In this document: piece by piece, positions 1 through 8,078 of the stretch | Layout: each line of letters begins with the position of its first letter | How positions within the stretch are numbered: position 1 is the first letter of the stretch | The notes under the pieces: model-generated | Database searches by the model: none | Told to the model about the DNA's origin: nothing | The model's input: only the letters and a program-made list of their open reading frames with translations | Source of the DNA: D2472 sp964444385 | GTDB lineage: Bacteria; Pseudomonadota; Gammaproteobacteria; Magnimaribacterales; D2472 | Reading direction: 5' to 3' | Assembly (NCBI GenBank): GCA_964444385.1 | Contig: CAYUHD010000017.1 | Location: 1 to 24,251 of the forward strand | DNA length: 24,251 nt | Program-made: the position numbers and the translations under genes

Positions 1-1848
1 CCTATTAGGCAGGCTTACTTAGTTGCTAAATTTCAAGTAACCCAAAATCAAGGGGTGCCATTAGACTCACTTTCCTCGACCAAATGGAAAATTAAAAAAG
101 AAAAGGCAAAATCTAAAGCTCTGGACCACGCTGCAGAATTGTTAGATATCGAATCAAGACGTTCAATTGCAACCTCTCATCAATTAATCTGCGAGAAAGT
201 TTCTTATGACGAATTTGATGCTGATTTTCCCTATGTACTTACAAACGATCAAATGAACTGCATTAAAGATATCTTGAAGGACATAGCCTTAATTAAGCCA
301 ATGAATCGAATAATTTGTGGAGATGTCGGTTTTGGTAAAACTGAAATTGCTATGCGCGGAGCTTTTGTAACAGTTCATTCAATGAAACAGGTTATGGTCT
401 TAGCTCCAAGTACAGTATTGGCAAAACAGCATTTAGAGAGCTTCACAAAAAGATTTGTAAATTTCCCCGTTAATATTGAACTTCTTACAAGACATACTTC
501 CCTCAAAAAAAGAACAAAAATATATGATGATTTTAAAAACCATAAAATTGACATCTTGATTGGGACTCATGCTTTACTAAACAATGAAATATCATTAAAT
601 AACTTAGGGCTCTTGGTTATAGATGAAGAACACCGATTTGGCATAAAACAGAAAGAAATAATTAAATCTCGACAATCAACAACTCATATTTTATATATGT
701 CTGCTACTCCAATACCAAGAACATTGAATCTTGTTTATTCAGGTCTCAAAGATTTCTCCTATTTATACACTCCTCCGCTAAATAGACTAAGCATAAAGAC
801 TTTTTTAAATACTCAAAACCAGCAAATAATTAAAAATGCAATTGATCGAGAATTATCAAGAGGAGGACAAGTTTTTTTAGTACAAAATGACATATCGAAA
901 ATGGAACCCTTAAAAAACCAAATAGAAAATTTAGTGGCTAATGCAAATATAGGTATTGCTCATGGAAAATTATCTAAAAAAGAAATTACTAAAACTATGA
1001 ATGGCTTTAATACCAATTCAATAGATGTGCTGATATGCACAACAATAGTAGAAATGGGTCTGGATATTCCCAATGCAAATACAATAATTGTAATTGATGC
1101 TCATAATTTTGGTCTTTCTCAGCTTCATCAGCTAAGAGGTCGTGTTGGCAGATCAATGAGGCAAGCTTACTGTTATTTGTTAATTCAATCACCTGATATC
1201 AAAAAAGGACCAAAAGCAAAATTAGACTCTCTAGTAAAGCATTCAGATTTGGGTTCTGGCTATTTTATAGCTCAAGAAGATCTTGAAATTAGAGGTGCTG
1301 GTGATTTCCTTGGAATAAAACAAAGTGGTCACATTGAAGCAATAGGATTAAGCATGTATCTGTCAATGCTAAAAAAAGCAGTGAATGACTTGAAAGGCAC
1401 GGCAAATGAAGTTGTCCTGGATACTGAGATTAATTTTAATGATCGATCTTTAATCCCAGATACTTATATGCCAGTTGCAAATGAAAGATTAAAAATTTAT
1501 AGGTCGTTGAATGACGCCAATAAAAATGAAGAAATTGATCAAATATTTAAAGATCTTAAGGATAGATGCGGCAAACCAAATAATGATTTATTGAATTTAA
1601 TTGCAAATTCGAAATTAAGAATAATAGCTAATAAGGTAGGCGTCAAAAAGATCTATTCAAATCAGCAGAATGCAATGATTACATTTGATCATAAATTAAA
1701 TAATCTAGTTTATAAAAAATTAATTGGATTGATACAATCAGGATCAGCTAAGATAAAACTTAATAATGAGAATAAAATAACTCTTGATGTTTCCGAGTTT
1801 ACTAATAAACGATCAGCCGTTAAGGAGTTACTCGATGAGCTTGCCTAG
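1..1848 (+). CDS. mfd: Transcription-repair coupling factor Mfd, C-terminal part (5' end outside window)
   Basis: Mfd is a DNA translocase that removes RNA polymerase stalled at lesions and recruits UvrA. The frame is open from base 1, so this is the last 615 residues of a protein usually near 1150. The first visible residues (PIRQAYLVAKF) fit the RNA-polymerase-interacting segment just before the helicase core. Visible motifs, in window residue numbers, are Walker A GDVGFGKTE (about 107-115), the DEEH box (about 208-211), the SATPIPRTL motif and the motif VI segment QLRGRVGRS, followed by the TRCF C-terminal domain. A GTG at 55 could be read as a start, but homology continues upstream of it. 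The UvrB-like N-terminal modules are outside the window. The stop TAG lies inside the start of csiV, an arrangement that suggests coupled translation. Confidence 0.96.
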   Translation, partial: PIRQAYLVAKFQVTQNQGVPLDSLSSTKWKIKKEKAKSKALDHAAELLDIESRRSIATSHQLICEKVSYDEFDADFPYVLTNDQMNCIKDILKDIALIKPMNRIICGDVGFGKTEIAMRGAFVTVHSMKQVMVLAPSTVLAKQHLESFTKRFVNFPVNIELLTRHTSLKKRTKIYDDFKNHKIDILIGTHALLNNEISLNNLGLLVIDEEHRFGIKQKEIIKSRQSTTHILYMSATPIPRTLNLVYSGLKDFSYLYTPPLNRLSIKTFLNTQNQQIIKNAIDRELSRGGQVFLVQNDISKMEPLKNQIENLVANANIGIAHGKLSKKEITKTMNGFNTNSIDVLICTTIVEMGLDIPNANTIIVIDAHNFGLSQLHQLRGRVGRSMRQAYCYLLIQSPDIKKGPKAKLDSLVKHSDLGSGYFIAQEDLEIRGAGDFLGIKQSGHIEAIGLSMYLSMLKKAVNDLKGTANEVVLDTEINFNDRSLIPDTYMPVANERLKIYRSLNDANKNEEIDQIFKDLKDRCGKPNNDLLNLIANSKLRIIANKVGVKKIYSNQQNAMITFDHKLNNLVYKKLIGLIQSGSAKIKLNNENKITLDVSEFTNKRSAVKELLDELA

Positions 1849-2710
1849 GATATTGCTCCTCTCATTCATTTGCATTTTTGCTCTACCCTCTTTGGGCCAG
1901 AATAATAATGTAAGCGAATATATTATAGAAGTTATACTTTTTGAGCAGCTTGAAACTACTGGCAATGAGAAACTTGAGCCAGAACCTTTGAATTTAAATA
2001 ATTTAAAAAGTATTACTTTGTTAAACAAGCCTCAAATTAAAATAAATAAAAAGAAAATTACCCAGTCTTTTGAGTATAAAGATAGCTCGATTGTTTTAGA
2101 TCAGCTGAACATCGAACAGATGATTGAGAATGTAGATGATACCTCTATCAACACAACAAAATCTAAAAATAAAATTAACACTTCTAAATGGTATGAAAAA
2201 CAAGGTGATTTAAGTCAATTAGATAATATTTACCGAAGATTAGATCGACGAAAAGAGTATCGAATTCTTCATAAGTTATCTTGGTTGCAACCGGCTCTAA
2301 ATCAAATAGATTCACCTTTTGTACATGAGGTTTTCGGTAAAAATGGTTTCTTAATAAAACTCTATCAAAGTCGATACTTGCACCTTGATGTTATAGCCTA
2401 TCTTGATGGAAATCTAAACACAGAAAACAACAAAGAAATAATCAAAGAAATAAAATTAGATGCCCTGAAAGAGTCTATTCCTGAGAATGTAGTAAATCAA
2501 GAGATTGAAATAAACCCGGAATTACTTACGAGCGATGAAATCTTTATTACTACTAAAGATTTAAACCAAGAAGAATTAGAGCCATTATTAAAAAATGGGG
2601 AGGTCAAATATCTTTTAAAGGAAGAAAGGAAGATTTTTAAAAATGAATCCCATTATTTTGACCATCCAAAGATTGGGCTAATTATTTCAGTCTACGATTC
2701 ATCCTTATAA
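1835..2710 (+). CDS. csiV: CsiV-like periplasmic peptidoglycan-binding protein
   Basis: This 291-residue protein is probably the CsiV family (cell shape integrity; periplasmic, peptidoglycan-binding, described in Vibrio). It starts with a signal peptide: a basic residue, then a hydrophobic stretch and a likely cleavage near PSLGQ. After it comes the family pattern of a short beta strand (YIIEVILFEQ), a variable acidic middle, a helix with LHKLSWLQP, and an end with YFDHPKIGLIISVY. I chose the ATG at 1835 because TAAGGAG at 1821-1827 is well placed for it and the signal peptide begins there. An in-frame ATG at 1784 would add 17 residues that do not resemble a signal sequence. It overlaps mfd by 14 bases and its tail overlaps convergent nfuA by 19. 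The family call rests on this pattern and on the position next to mfd. Confidence 0.8.
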   Translation: MSLPRILLLSFICIFALPSLGQNNNVSEYIIEVILFEQLETTGNEKLEPEPLNLNNLKSITLLNKPQIKINKKKITQSFEYKDSSIVLDQLNIEQMIENVDDTSINTTKSKNKINTSKWYEKQGDLSQLDNIYRRLDRRKEYRILHKLSWLQPALNQIDSPFVHEVFGKNGFLIKLYQSRYLHLDVIAYLDGNLNTENNKEIIKEIKLDALKESIPENVVNQEIEINPELLTSDEIFITTKDLNQEELEPLLKNGEVKYLLKEERKIFKNESHYFDHPKIGLIISVYDSSL

Positions 2711-3294
2711 TAAGCATTTTCATCTAACGAATGATCTGTCATATCCTTGACACCCGCTAGTTCAGGCAAGTTTTCTAAAAGAGTTTTTTCAATGCCGTCT
2801 TTAAGAGTTACGTCTACCATTCCACACCCTTGACATCCTCCGCCAAATTTAAGAACAGCATACATATCATCAGTTATTTCTGTCAGGCTCACTAGCCCAC
2901 CATGCGATTCAAGCATAGGGTTGATTTGATTATAAATAAGATAGTTCACCCTATCTTCTAGTGGGCTATCCGGGGAAATATTAGGCAATCTTGCATTGGG
3001 AGCTTTGATGGTTAATTGGCCACTAAAATTATCAACGTCATAGTTAACCTCAGCATCTACTAAAAATGGAATGCTGCGTTCTTCAACATATACAGAAAGT
3101 TTCGGCAATGAAATTAATGTGTCTGACGCAACAAGCTCATCAGGTTTGATATAAGCCAAACAGGTTTCTGCATTTGGTGTACCTGGATCTGAGATAAAAA
3201 CCCTTACAGCAGTTCCAGGTTCATTTTTATCTTTAATCAACTTAGCGAGATATTCTTCAGCGCTATTTGTTATTGTGATAATCTTGCTTGTCAT
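2692..3294 (-). CDS. nfuA: Fe-S cluster biogenesis protein NfuA
   Basis: NfuA is a cytoplasmic carrier that receives and delivers [4Fe-4S] clusters to apoproteins. The 200-residue length is normal. The N-terminal two thirds is a degenerate A-type (IscA-like) domain, visible as RVFISDPGTPNAETCLAY and later KAPNARLPN. The C-terminal Nfu domain holds the cluster-binding CxxC at Cys154 and Cys157 (GGGCQGCGMVDVTLKDGIE) and the preceding ESHGGLVSL segment. The start gives the normal N-terminus of the family. No clear Shine-Dalgarno sequence is visible. The start codon is only 3 bases from the divergent start of the DUF2970-like gene, so the nfuA promoter must lie within that gene. Confidence 0.95.
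   Translation of the reverse strand: MTSKIITITNSAEEYLAKLIKDKNEPGTAVRVFISDPGTPNAETCLAYIKPDELVASDTLISLPKLSVYVEERSIPFLVDAEVNYDVDNFSGQLTIKAPNARLPNISPDSPLEDRVNYLIYNQINPMLESHGGLVSLTEITDDMYAVLKFGGGCQGCGMVDVTLKDGIEKTLLENLPELAGVKDMTDHSLDENAYYKDES
3274..3282 (+). promoter_or_regulatory. Possible extended -10 element for the DUF2970-like gene and trmA
   Basis: TGTGATAAT reads as a TG-extended -10 box with hexamer GATAAT at 3277-3282. Transcription would start near 3289-3290, leaving only about 8 bases before the ATG at 3298, so the mRNA would be nearly leaderless. This agrees with the lack of a Shine-Dalgarno site there. The element lies inside the start of nfuA. No convincing -35 box is visible. Confidence 0.3.
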
Positions 3295-3297
3295 AAC

Positions 3298-3459
3298 ATG
3301 TGGTTTAAAAGAATCTTAGCTTCGTTAATTGGTGTTCGTGACTCAAAAGATCTTAAGAAAGATCTTAATAATATAACTATTCCAAAATTTATTTTTCTAT
3401 TTTTAACCTTAAATATTGTTTTTATAGGTTTTATTATACTCACAATCAATTTGATATGA
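3298..3459 (+). CDS. Small DUF2970-like membrane protein (53 aa)
   Basis: This short gene encodes 53 residues. It begins MWFKRILASLIGVRDSKDLK, has a charged segment, and ends in one strongly hydrophobic helix (about residues 32-51). The pattern of a lead helix with a leu-ala-x-x-iso-gly-val motif, a charged loop and a C-terminal transmembrane helix matches the DUF2970 family, whose function is unknown. Its stop overlaps the trmA start in an ATGA arrangement (ATG at 3456, TGA at 3457), which supports it being real and translationally coupled. Upstream there is no Shine-Dalgarno site and only 3 bases before the divergent nfuA start. The family call is from pattern recognition of a very short protein. 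Confidence 0.65.
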   Translation: MWFKRILASLIGVRDSKDLKKDLNNITIPKFIFLFLTLNIVFIGFIILTINLI

Positions 3460-4463
3460 ATAAGTTCTCTGAATTTTGCATTGAGCTTACCGCATATACC
3501 GATATAAAACCCACTATACACTTATCACCAGCCACAGGTTATAGAGCAAGAAGTGAATTTGGAATTAGTCACGGCTCTTACACAATGGTAGAAGATAATA
3601 AAAAAATTCATATGGATGTATCTATCATCCCTCACTCCAGCATTCAAAAAATAATGCCAAGGCTAATATCTCAAATTGAAAACTCTGAGATGATGAAAAA
3701 GAAATTATTTCAGATTAACTTCAGAACTTCAGGATCAAAGATTCTAGTTACAATGATTTACCATAAAATTCTTGATAAAAATTGGGAGAAAGAAGCTCAA
3801 ATTGTTAAAAATAATTTTAATAACGTATCTATTATTGGAAGAAGTAAAAAGCAAAAGGTCTTAGTTGGTGATGAGGATTTAAAGCTAACCTATGATTGCG
3901 GTGAGTCAAGTTTTAAAATCTTACAAAACGATCTAGTATTCTTCCAACCCAATTTTTATCTTTACTCACTTATGATTTCATTTATCACTCAGCAAATAAA
4001 AAATCCAAAAGATTTATTAGAACTTTATTGTGGTTGTGGTGGATTCTCATTACCTTTAGCTTCTCAATTTAATAAAGTCTTTGCTACCGAAAATAATAGA
4101 CATTCAATCAGCCTGTTAAATCAATCTATTAAATTAAATAATCTTTATAACATTGAAGTAGCAAGACTTTCAGATGATGAGACGGCGTCAGCTTTAGCTA
4201 ATGAGCGTTCTTTTATAAGATTAGAGCATGTTAATCTAAAATCCTATGAATTCAGCCATGTCCTAGTTGACCCACCTAGAGTTGGGCTAAGTCAAGAAAC
4301 AATAAACCTATCAAATCAATTTAATAATATGATCTATATTTCATGTAATCCAAAAACTTTTCTTAGAGATATCAATAAACTTGATCGAGAGATTCAATCG
4401 ATTGCTATTTTTGATCAATTTGTTAATACAAATCACTTGGAAATAATTGCTTTTCTACAATGA
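3456..4463 (+). CDS. trmA: tRNA (uracil-5-)-methyltransferase TrmA
   Basis: TrmA makes 5-methyluridine at position 54 of the T loop in tRNA, using S-adenosylmethionine. The 335-residue protein has an N-terminal RNA-binding region and a class I methyltransferase fold. Visible motifs are FFQPN (about 162-166), the SAM-binding LLELYCGCGGFSLPLA (187-202), VDPPRVGL (271-278), the nucleophile Cys297 in SCNP and the general base Glu329 in NHLE. It lacks the TRAM domain and the N-terminal Fe-S cysteines of the RlmC/RlmD enzymes and has the short TrmA architecture, so TrmA is preferred. It follows the small DUF2970-like gene with an overlapping ATGA. Confidence 0.94.
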   Translation: MNKFSEFCIELTAYTDIKPTIHLSPATGYRARSEFGISHGSYTMVEDNKKIHMDVSIIPHSSIQKIMPRLISQIENSEMMKKKLFQINFRTSGSKILVTMIYHKILDKNWEKEAQIVKNNFNNVSIIGRSKKQKVLVGDEDLKLTYDCGESSFKILQNDLVFFQPNFYLYSLMISFITQQIKNPKDLLELYCGCGGFSLPLASQFNKVFATENNRHSISLLNQSIKLNNLYNIEVARLSDDETASALANERSFIRLEHVNLKSYEFSHVLVDPPRVGLSQETINLSNQFNNMIYISCNPKTFLRDINKLDREIQSIAIFDQFVNTNHLEIIAFLQ

Positions 4464-4470
4464 GATATTT

Positions 4471-4662
4471 TTAGATTTCAAAACTTTCAGCAGCTTTGTT
4501 GTCTGACTCTTCTAGATTACGCATCATCTGGTGTCGTTTTATTTCAGCAACCATTAAATTAACCACCCTATCCTCCTGATCTTTTGTGCGCGCTTGAAGA
4601 AGTTTTTGATGAAGCAGGTTAATTGTTTTTGTATAGTTATTCACATACAAATAATACATCAA
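4471..4662 (-). CDS. Short hypothetical protein (63 aa)
   Basis: I do not recognise this ORF. It encodes 63 residues with a short aromatic N-terminus and then a charged, probably helical segment (TKDQEDRVVNLMVAEIKRHQ), which looks more protein-like than a random shadow. It fills most of the gap between trmA (stop 7 bases away, convergent) and the first acyl-CoA dehydrogenase (divergent start at 4705). A weak AAGG lies about 12 bases before the ATG pair. No plus-strand coding alternative in this stretch looks convincing. Confidence 0.4.
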   Translation of the reverse strand: MMYYLYVNNYTKTINLLHQKLLQARTKDQEDRVVNLMVAEIKRHQMMRNLEESDNKAAESFEI

Positions 4663-4704
4663 GATATTGCCTTGAGAAAAGAAGATGAGATACTAACACT
4701 TGAA

Positions 4705-5886
4705 ATGTTAATACAATTAAATCAACAACAAGAAAAGTTAAAAAATGAGTTGCAAGAATATTTTGACGGCTTAATAACACCCGCGCTAATTTCTGAATTA
4801 AATGATCCAAAATATTTTGAAGGTGGAGGTCCTGAATTTAAAAAGGTTATGCGGACAATGGGTTCAGATGGGTGGATCGGCTTAAGTTGGAAAAAAGAAC
4901 TGGGTGGTAAAGAACTCAGTCCCATGGAGCAATATATCTTTGTAGAAACTGTTATGAGAACAGGTTTCCCCTTCCCTTTTTTAACAACTGAATCAGTTGG
5001 TCCGATGATTGCCGAATATGGTTCTGATTGGGCAAAAGAAGAAATAGCAACCAAGATATTAAATGGAGAGATTATCTTTGGTATTGGCTATTCTGAAGCT
5101 AACTCAGGCACTGATCTAGCATCTCTTCAGACCAAAGCGATTAAAGAGTCTGATGGATATCTCATTAATGGTCAAAAAATGTGGACCAGTCTCGCTAATT
5201 TTTCTGACTATATTTGGTTGGCAGCTAGAACAGATTTTGATGTAAAAAATCATAAGGGTATTTCAATGTTTATCGTGCCAACTGATGATCCTGGATTCTC
5301 TTTATCACCAATCAATACATTAGGTGATGTAAGAACCAATGCTACATTTTATGAAAATATTAAAGTGCCATATACACACCTTGTTGGTGAACAAAACCAA
5401 GGATGGTCTCTGATAACAAGTCAATTAAATTTAGAACGTTTAGCACTGGTCAATCATGGGCCTGTAGAGGAACTCTATAAAAATGTTTTACAGTTAGCTA
5501 AAAAAACTAAAATTAATAATTATCAATCTTTAATTGATCTTTCATGGGTAAAACAAAATTTTGCTCAAGTTCATTCTGGTATTGAGGCACTCAAGTTAAT
5601 TTGCTGGAAACAAACATGGATTATGGAATCTGATCAGCTCAATATGGCAGAGGCTTCTGTTGCTAAGGTTTACGGATCTGAATTTTTTATTGAGGCCTAC
5701 AGACTATTAATGGAGATTATGGGCGAGATCAGTCTTTTAAAAAATGATTCTAAGTTATCAATTCTTAATGCGAAACTAGAACGTATGTACAGAACCGCAT
5801 CTATCTTAACTTTTGGTGGCGGCACTAATGAAGTGCAGCGAGATATTATTGCCATGGCTGGTTTATTTATGCCAAGGACACGCTAA
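4705..5886 (+). CDS. Acyl-CoA dehydrogenase, catalytic-type subunit
   Basis: This 393-residue flavoprotein oxidises an acyl-CoA to the 2-enoyl-CoA and passes electrons to ETF. It shows the FAD-binding signature YSEANSGTDLAS (129-140), MWTS (159-162), VPTDDPGF (191-198) and a C-terminal GGGTNEVQRDIIA (371-383). The MCAD-type catalytic glutamate (normally YEGT) is glycine here. LNLERLAL places Glu244 where isovaleryl-CoA and long-chain enzymes carry their catalytic base, so Glu244 is the likely base. The ATG at 4705 gives a normal N-terminus (IQLNQQQEKLKNELQEYF). The frame stays open further upstream, where a TTG at 4672 and an ATG at 4594 are possible but give atypical sequence. Its stop overlaps the next gene by one base (TAATG), so the two are probably co-translated. 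The substrate cannot be read from sequence. Confidence 0.93.
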   Translation: MLIQLNQQQEKLKNELQEYFDGLITPALISELNDPKYFEGGGPEFKKVMRTMGSDGWIGLSWKKELGGKELSPMEQYIFVETVMRTGFPFPFLTTESVGPMIAEYGSDWAKEEIATKILNGEIIFGIGYSEANSGTDLASLQTKAIKESDGYLINGQKMWTSLANFSDYIWLAARTDFDVKNHKGISMFIVPTDDPGFSLSPINTLGDVRTNATFYENIKVPYTHLVGEQNQGWSLITSQLNLERLALVNHGPVEELYKNVLQLAKKTKINNYQSLIDLSWVKQNFAQVHSGIEALKLICWKQTWIMESDQLNMAEASVAKVYGSEFFIEAYRLLMEIMGEISLLKNDSKLSILNAKLERMYRTASILTFGGGTNEVQRDIIAMAGLFMPRTR

Positions 5887-7147
5887 TGGATTTCTCAGAA
5901 CTTGGTCATCATAAAGAAATCAGAGATTCATTAAATAAAATTCTTGGAGAAGAATGCTCCCCTGAAAAGCTTAAGGAGTTTGATGTTGAGTTTAAACATA
6001 ATGAAACCCTAATATCTTTGCTTGCTAATAATGGCTATCTAGGTTTGGGTATTCATGAAAAATATGGTGGTAGTGGTGAGGACCTTTATGAATTAGGTAT
6101 CCTCTTTGAGCGTCTTGGCTTCCATGCTGCTCCATTAAGTTTAACTGGGTGCTTGGTAGATGTTGCTCAAACAATTCAAAAATTTAGTCAGGCTGATAAT
6201 CACAAATCAATGCTCTCCTCTATCATTAAAGGAGAAATTTATACTTCAGCAATTCTAGAGCCATTCAATCAAGATACAGAAAACCCAATTACTAGAGCTG
6301 AAATTAATGGAGATAAATTGATTATTAATGGAACTAAGTATTTATCAGAGCTAGCTTCTATAGCTAAAAGCATTTTAGTGTCTGTAACCTCAAATGAGGG
6401 TGTGCTTTTAGTTCTTATTGACTCTAGACAAGTTAAATTAACTCAACTTACTAGTACTGCTAATTCTCCTATTTTTAAAGTAGAAATTAATGATGTCGCC
6501 ATTGATCGATCATCAATTATTCATGGCCAAGGTCGAGGGCTAGAGGCTTTACGCTATTTAATACAAATTAATATGGTAATGAGAAGTTATTTAGCTCTGG
6601 GTGTAACTGAAAAGATGACATCCCTTATAGCCGTTTATACCTCTGAAAGAGAGCAATTTGGAAGAGTTATTGGAACTTTTCAAGCTGTTTCTCATAGAGC
6701 TGCAGATTGCTTCATAGAACTAGAATGCTTAAGGTTAGTTAATCAACAAGCATGTATTAACCTTAATACAAATCTTGACCGTGAAAATGATGCCTTAATA
6801 GCAAAAATTTGGGCTGGCAATGCNNNNNNNNNNNNNNNNNNNNNNNNNNNNNNNNNNNNNNNNNNNNNNNNNNNNNNNNNNNNNNNNNNNNNNNNNNNNN
6901 NNNNNNNNNNNNNNNNNNNNNNNCAAATCTTGACCGTGAAAATGATGCCTTAATAGCAAAAATTTGGGCTGGCAATGCTTGCCATAAAATAAGTTACTCT
7001 GCTCAACATCTTCATGGTGGTACTGGAGTTGATAAAGATTATGTTTTATGGAGATATTGCTTGCTAGCAAAGGAATGTGAGCTAATAAATGGTTCAGTCA
7101 GTCAAAATATTGACAGGCTGGGTAAAAATATTACTTCAAATCAGTAG
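5886..7147 (+). CDS. Acyl-CoA dehydrogenase, second subunit, interrupted by an assembly gap
   Basis: As given, the gene is broken by 100 N at 6824-6923 and appears to change frame. The 55 bases before the gap (6769-6823) are identical to the 55 after it (6924-6978). Removing the N run plus one copy (155 bases) restores a single frame of 368 residues, a normal length. The healed protein has the acyl-CoA dehydrogenase N-terminal helices, the C-terminal signature YTSEREQFGRVIGTFQAVSH (251-270) and QHLHGGTG (322-329). Both usual positions for the catalytic glutamate lack it: QINMVMRSYLAL in place of the LER helix, and HGGTG in place of YEGT. With the partner gene directly upstream, this suggests the non-catalytic subunit of a heteromeric enzyme. 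Its stop is 1 base from the convergent etfA stop. Confidence 0.9.
6769..6978. other. Scaffold gap of 100 N flanked by identical 55-base copies
   Basis: Positions 6824-6923 are exactly 100 N. The 55 bases on the left (6769-6823) and right (6924-6978) are identical. This is what results when two contigs sharing a k-mer-length overlap are placed side by side with a default gap instead of being merged. Collapsing the copies restores the open reading frame, so no sequence is likely to be missing here. Confidence 0.93.
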
Positions 7148-7148
7148 T

Positions 7149-8078
7149 TTACAGCTGTTCTGAGAGCTCAGGTAAAGCATTAAATAAATCAGCAACTAAG
7201 CCATAATCAGCTACTTGGAAGATAGGAGCATCCTCATCTTTATTAATTGCTACGATAACTTTTGAATCTTTCATTCCAGCTAAATGTTGAATAGCGCCAC
7301 TAATACCAACTGCGATATATAAATCTGGTGCAACAATCTTTCCAGTTTGACCAACCTGATAATCATTTGGCACGAAACCTGCATCAACAGCTGCTCTTGA
7401 AGCGCCAACAGCTGCACCCAGTTTATCTGCAATTGTTTCTAATAGATGAAAGTTGTCACCCGATTGCATCCCTCTTCCACCAGAAATAACAATGCTGGCT
7501 GCAGTAAGTTCAGGTCTATCACTTTGAGCAATTTCCTCACCCATAAATGAAGATAGATCTGAGATACCATCAGCTGAAATAGAATCTATTGAAGCAGTAC
7601 CACCATTAGCATTAACTGGATCAAAGGCTGTAGCTCTAACAGTAATAACCTTGATAGAATCATTAGATTTAACAGTTGCTATACAACTACCTGCATAGAT
7701 TGGACGTTTAAATGTATCTTCTGAAATAGCCTCTGTAATCTCTGAAATTTGTTGCACATCAAGCAAAGCACTTAATCGAGGTAAAACATTTTTTCCAAAA
7801 GTAGTTGCTGGAGCTAGGATATGAGAATAATCAGCTGAAACTGATTTAATCAAATTTGCAGTACTTTCAGCTAATTGATTTTCATAGGCAGCATCATCTG
7901 CCAAAAGAACTTTTTCAATACGTTCAACTGCTGCTGCTTCATCTGCAACAGATTGGCATGAGTTTCCAGCTACAAGAACATGAACTGGGCTTCCAAGTAC
8001 ATTAGCCGCAGCTATTGTATTAAGCGTTGCAGGTTTTAAATTTAAATTATCGTGTTCTGCTAAAACTAATATACTCAT
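7149..8078 (-). CDS. etfA: Electron transfer flavoprotein alpha subunit
   Basis: EtfA is the FAD-binding subunit of the soluble carrier that takes electrons from acyl-CoA dehydrogenases. The 309-residue length is normal. The C-terminal FAD domain is clear: SGGRGM (199-204), the EtfA signature QVGQTGKIVAPDLYIAVGIS (241-260) followed by GAIQH, and INKDEDAPIFQVADYGLV (278-295). The N-terminal domain shows the usual LAPATTFGKNVLPRLSALLD (88-107). The start overlaps the etfB stop by 4 bases (ATGA), so the two are translated together. The stop is one base from that of the convergent acyl-CoA dehydrogenase. Confidence 0.97.
   Translation of the reverse strand: MSILVLAEHDNLNLKPATLNTIAAANVLGSPVHVLVAGNSCQSVADEAAAVERIEKVLLADDAAYENQLAESTANLIKSVSADYSHILAPATTFGKNVLPRLSALLDVQQISEITEAISEDTFKRPIYAGSCIATVKSNDSIKVITVRATAFDPVNANGGTASIDSISADGISDLSSFMGEEIAQSDRPELTAASIVISGGRGMQSGDNFHLLETIADKLGAAVGASRAAVDAGFVPNDYQVGQTGKIVAPDLYIAVGISGAIQHLAGMKDSKVIVAINKDEDAPIFQVADYGLVADLFNALPELSEQL

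Noticed and set aside
1784..1834. Upstream in-frame ATG as the start of csiV
   Set aside because: The ATG at 1835 has a strong ribosome binding site and begins a proper signal peptide; the extension lies in mfd and spoils the signal sequence.
3342..3366. Repeated AAGATCTTAA motifs that resemble an operator
   Set aside because: They encode the repeated Lys-Asp-Leu residues of the small protein; no further copies are seen nearby.
3291..3521. Minus-strand ORF of 76 residues opposite the DUF2970-like gene and the trmA start
   Set aside because: It is a shadow in AT-rich sequence; the plus-strand genes explain this stretch better.
6809..7147. A separate small ORF after the N gap, or a frameshifted pseudogene
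   Set aside because: Collapsing the duplicated 55-base flank restores one intact acyl-CoA dehydrogenase frame; the break is an assembly artefact.
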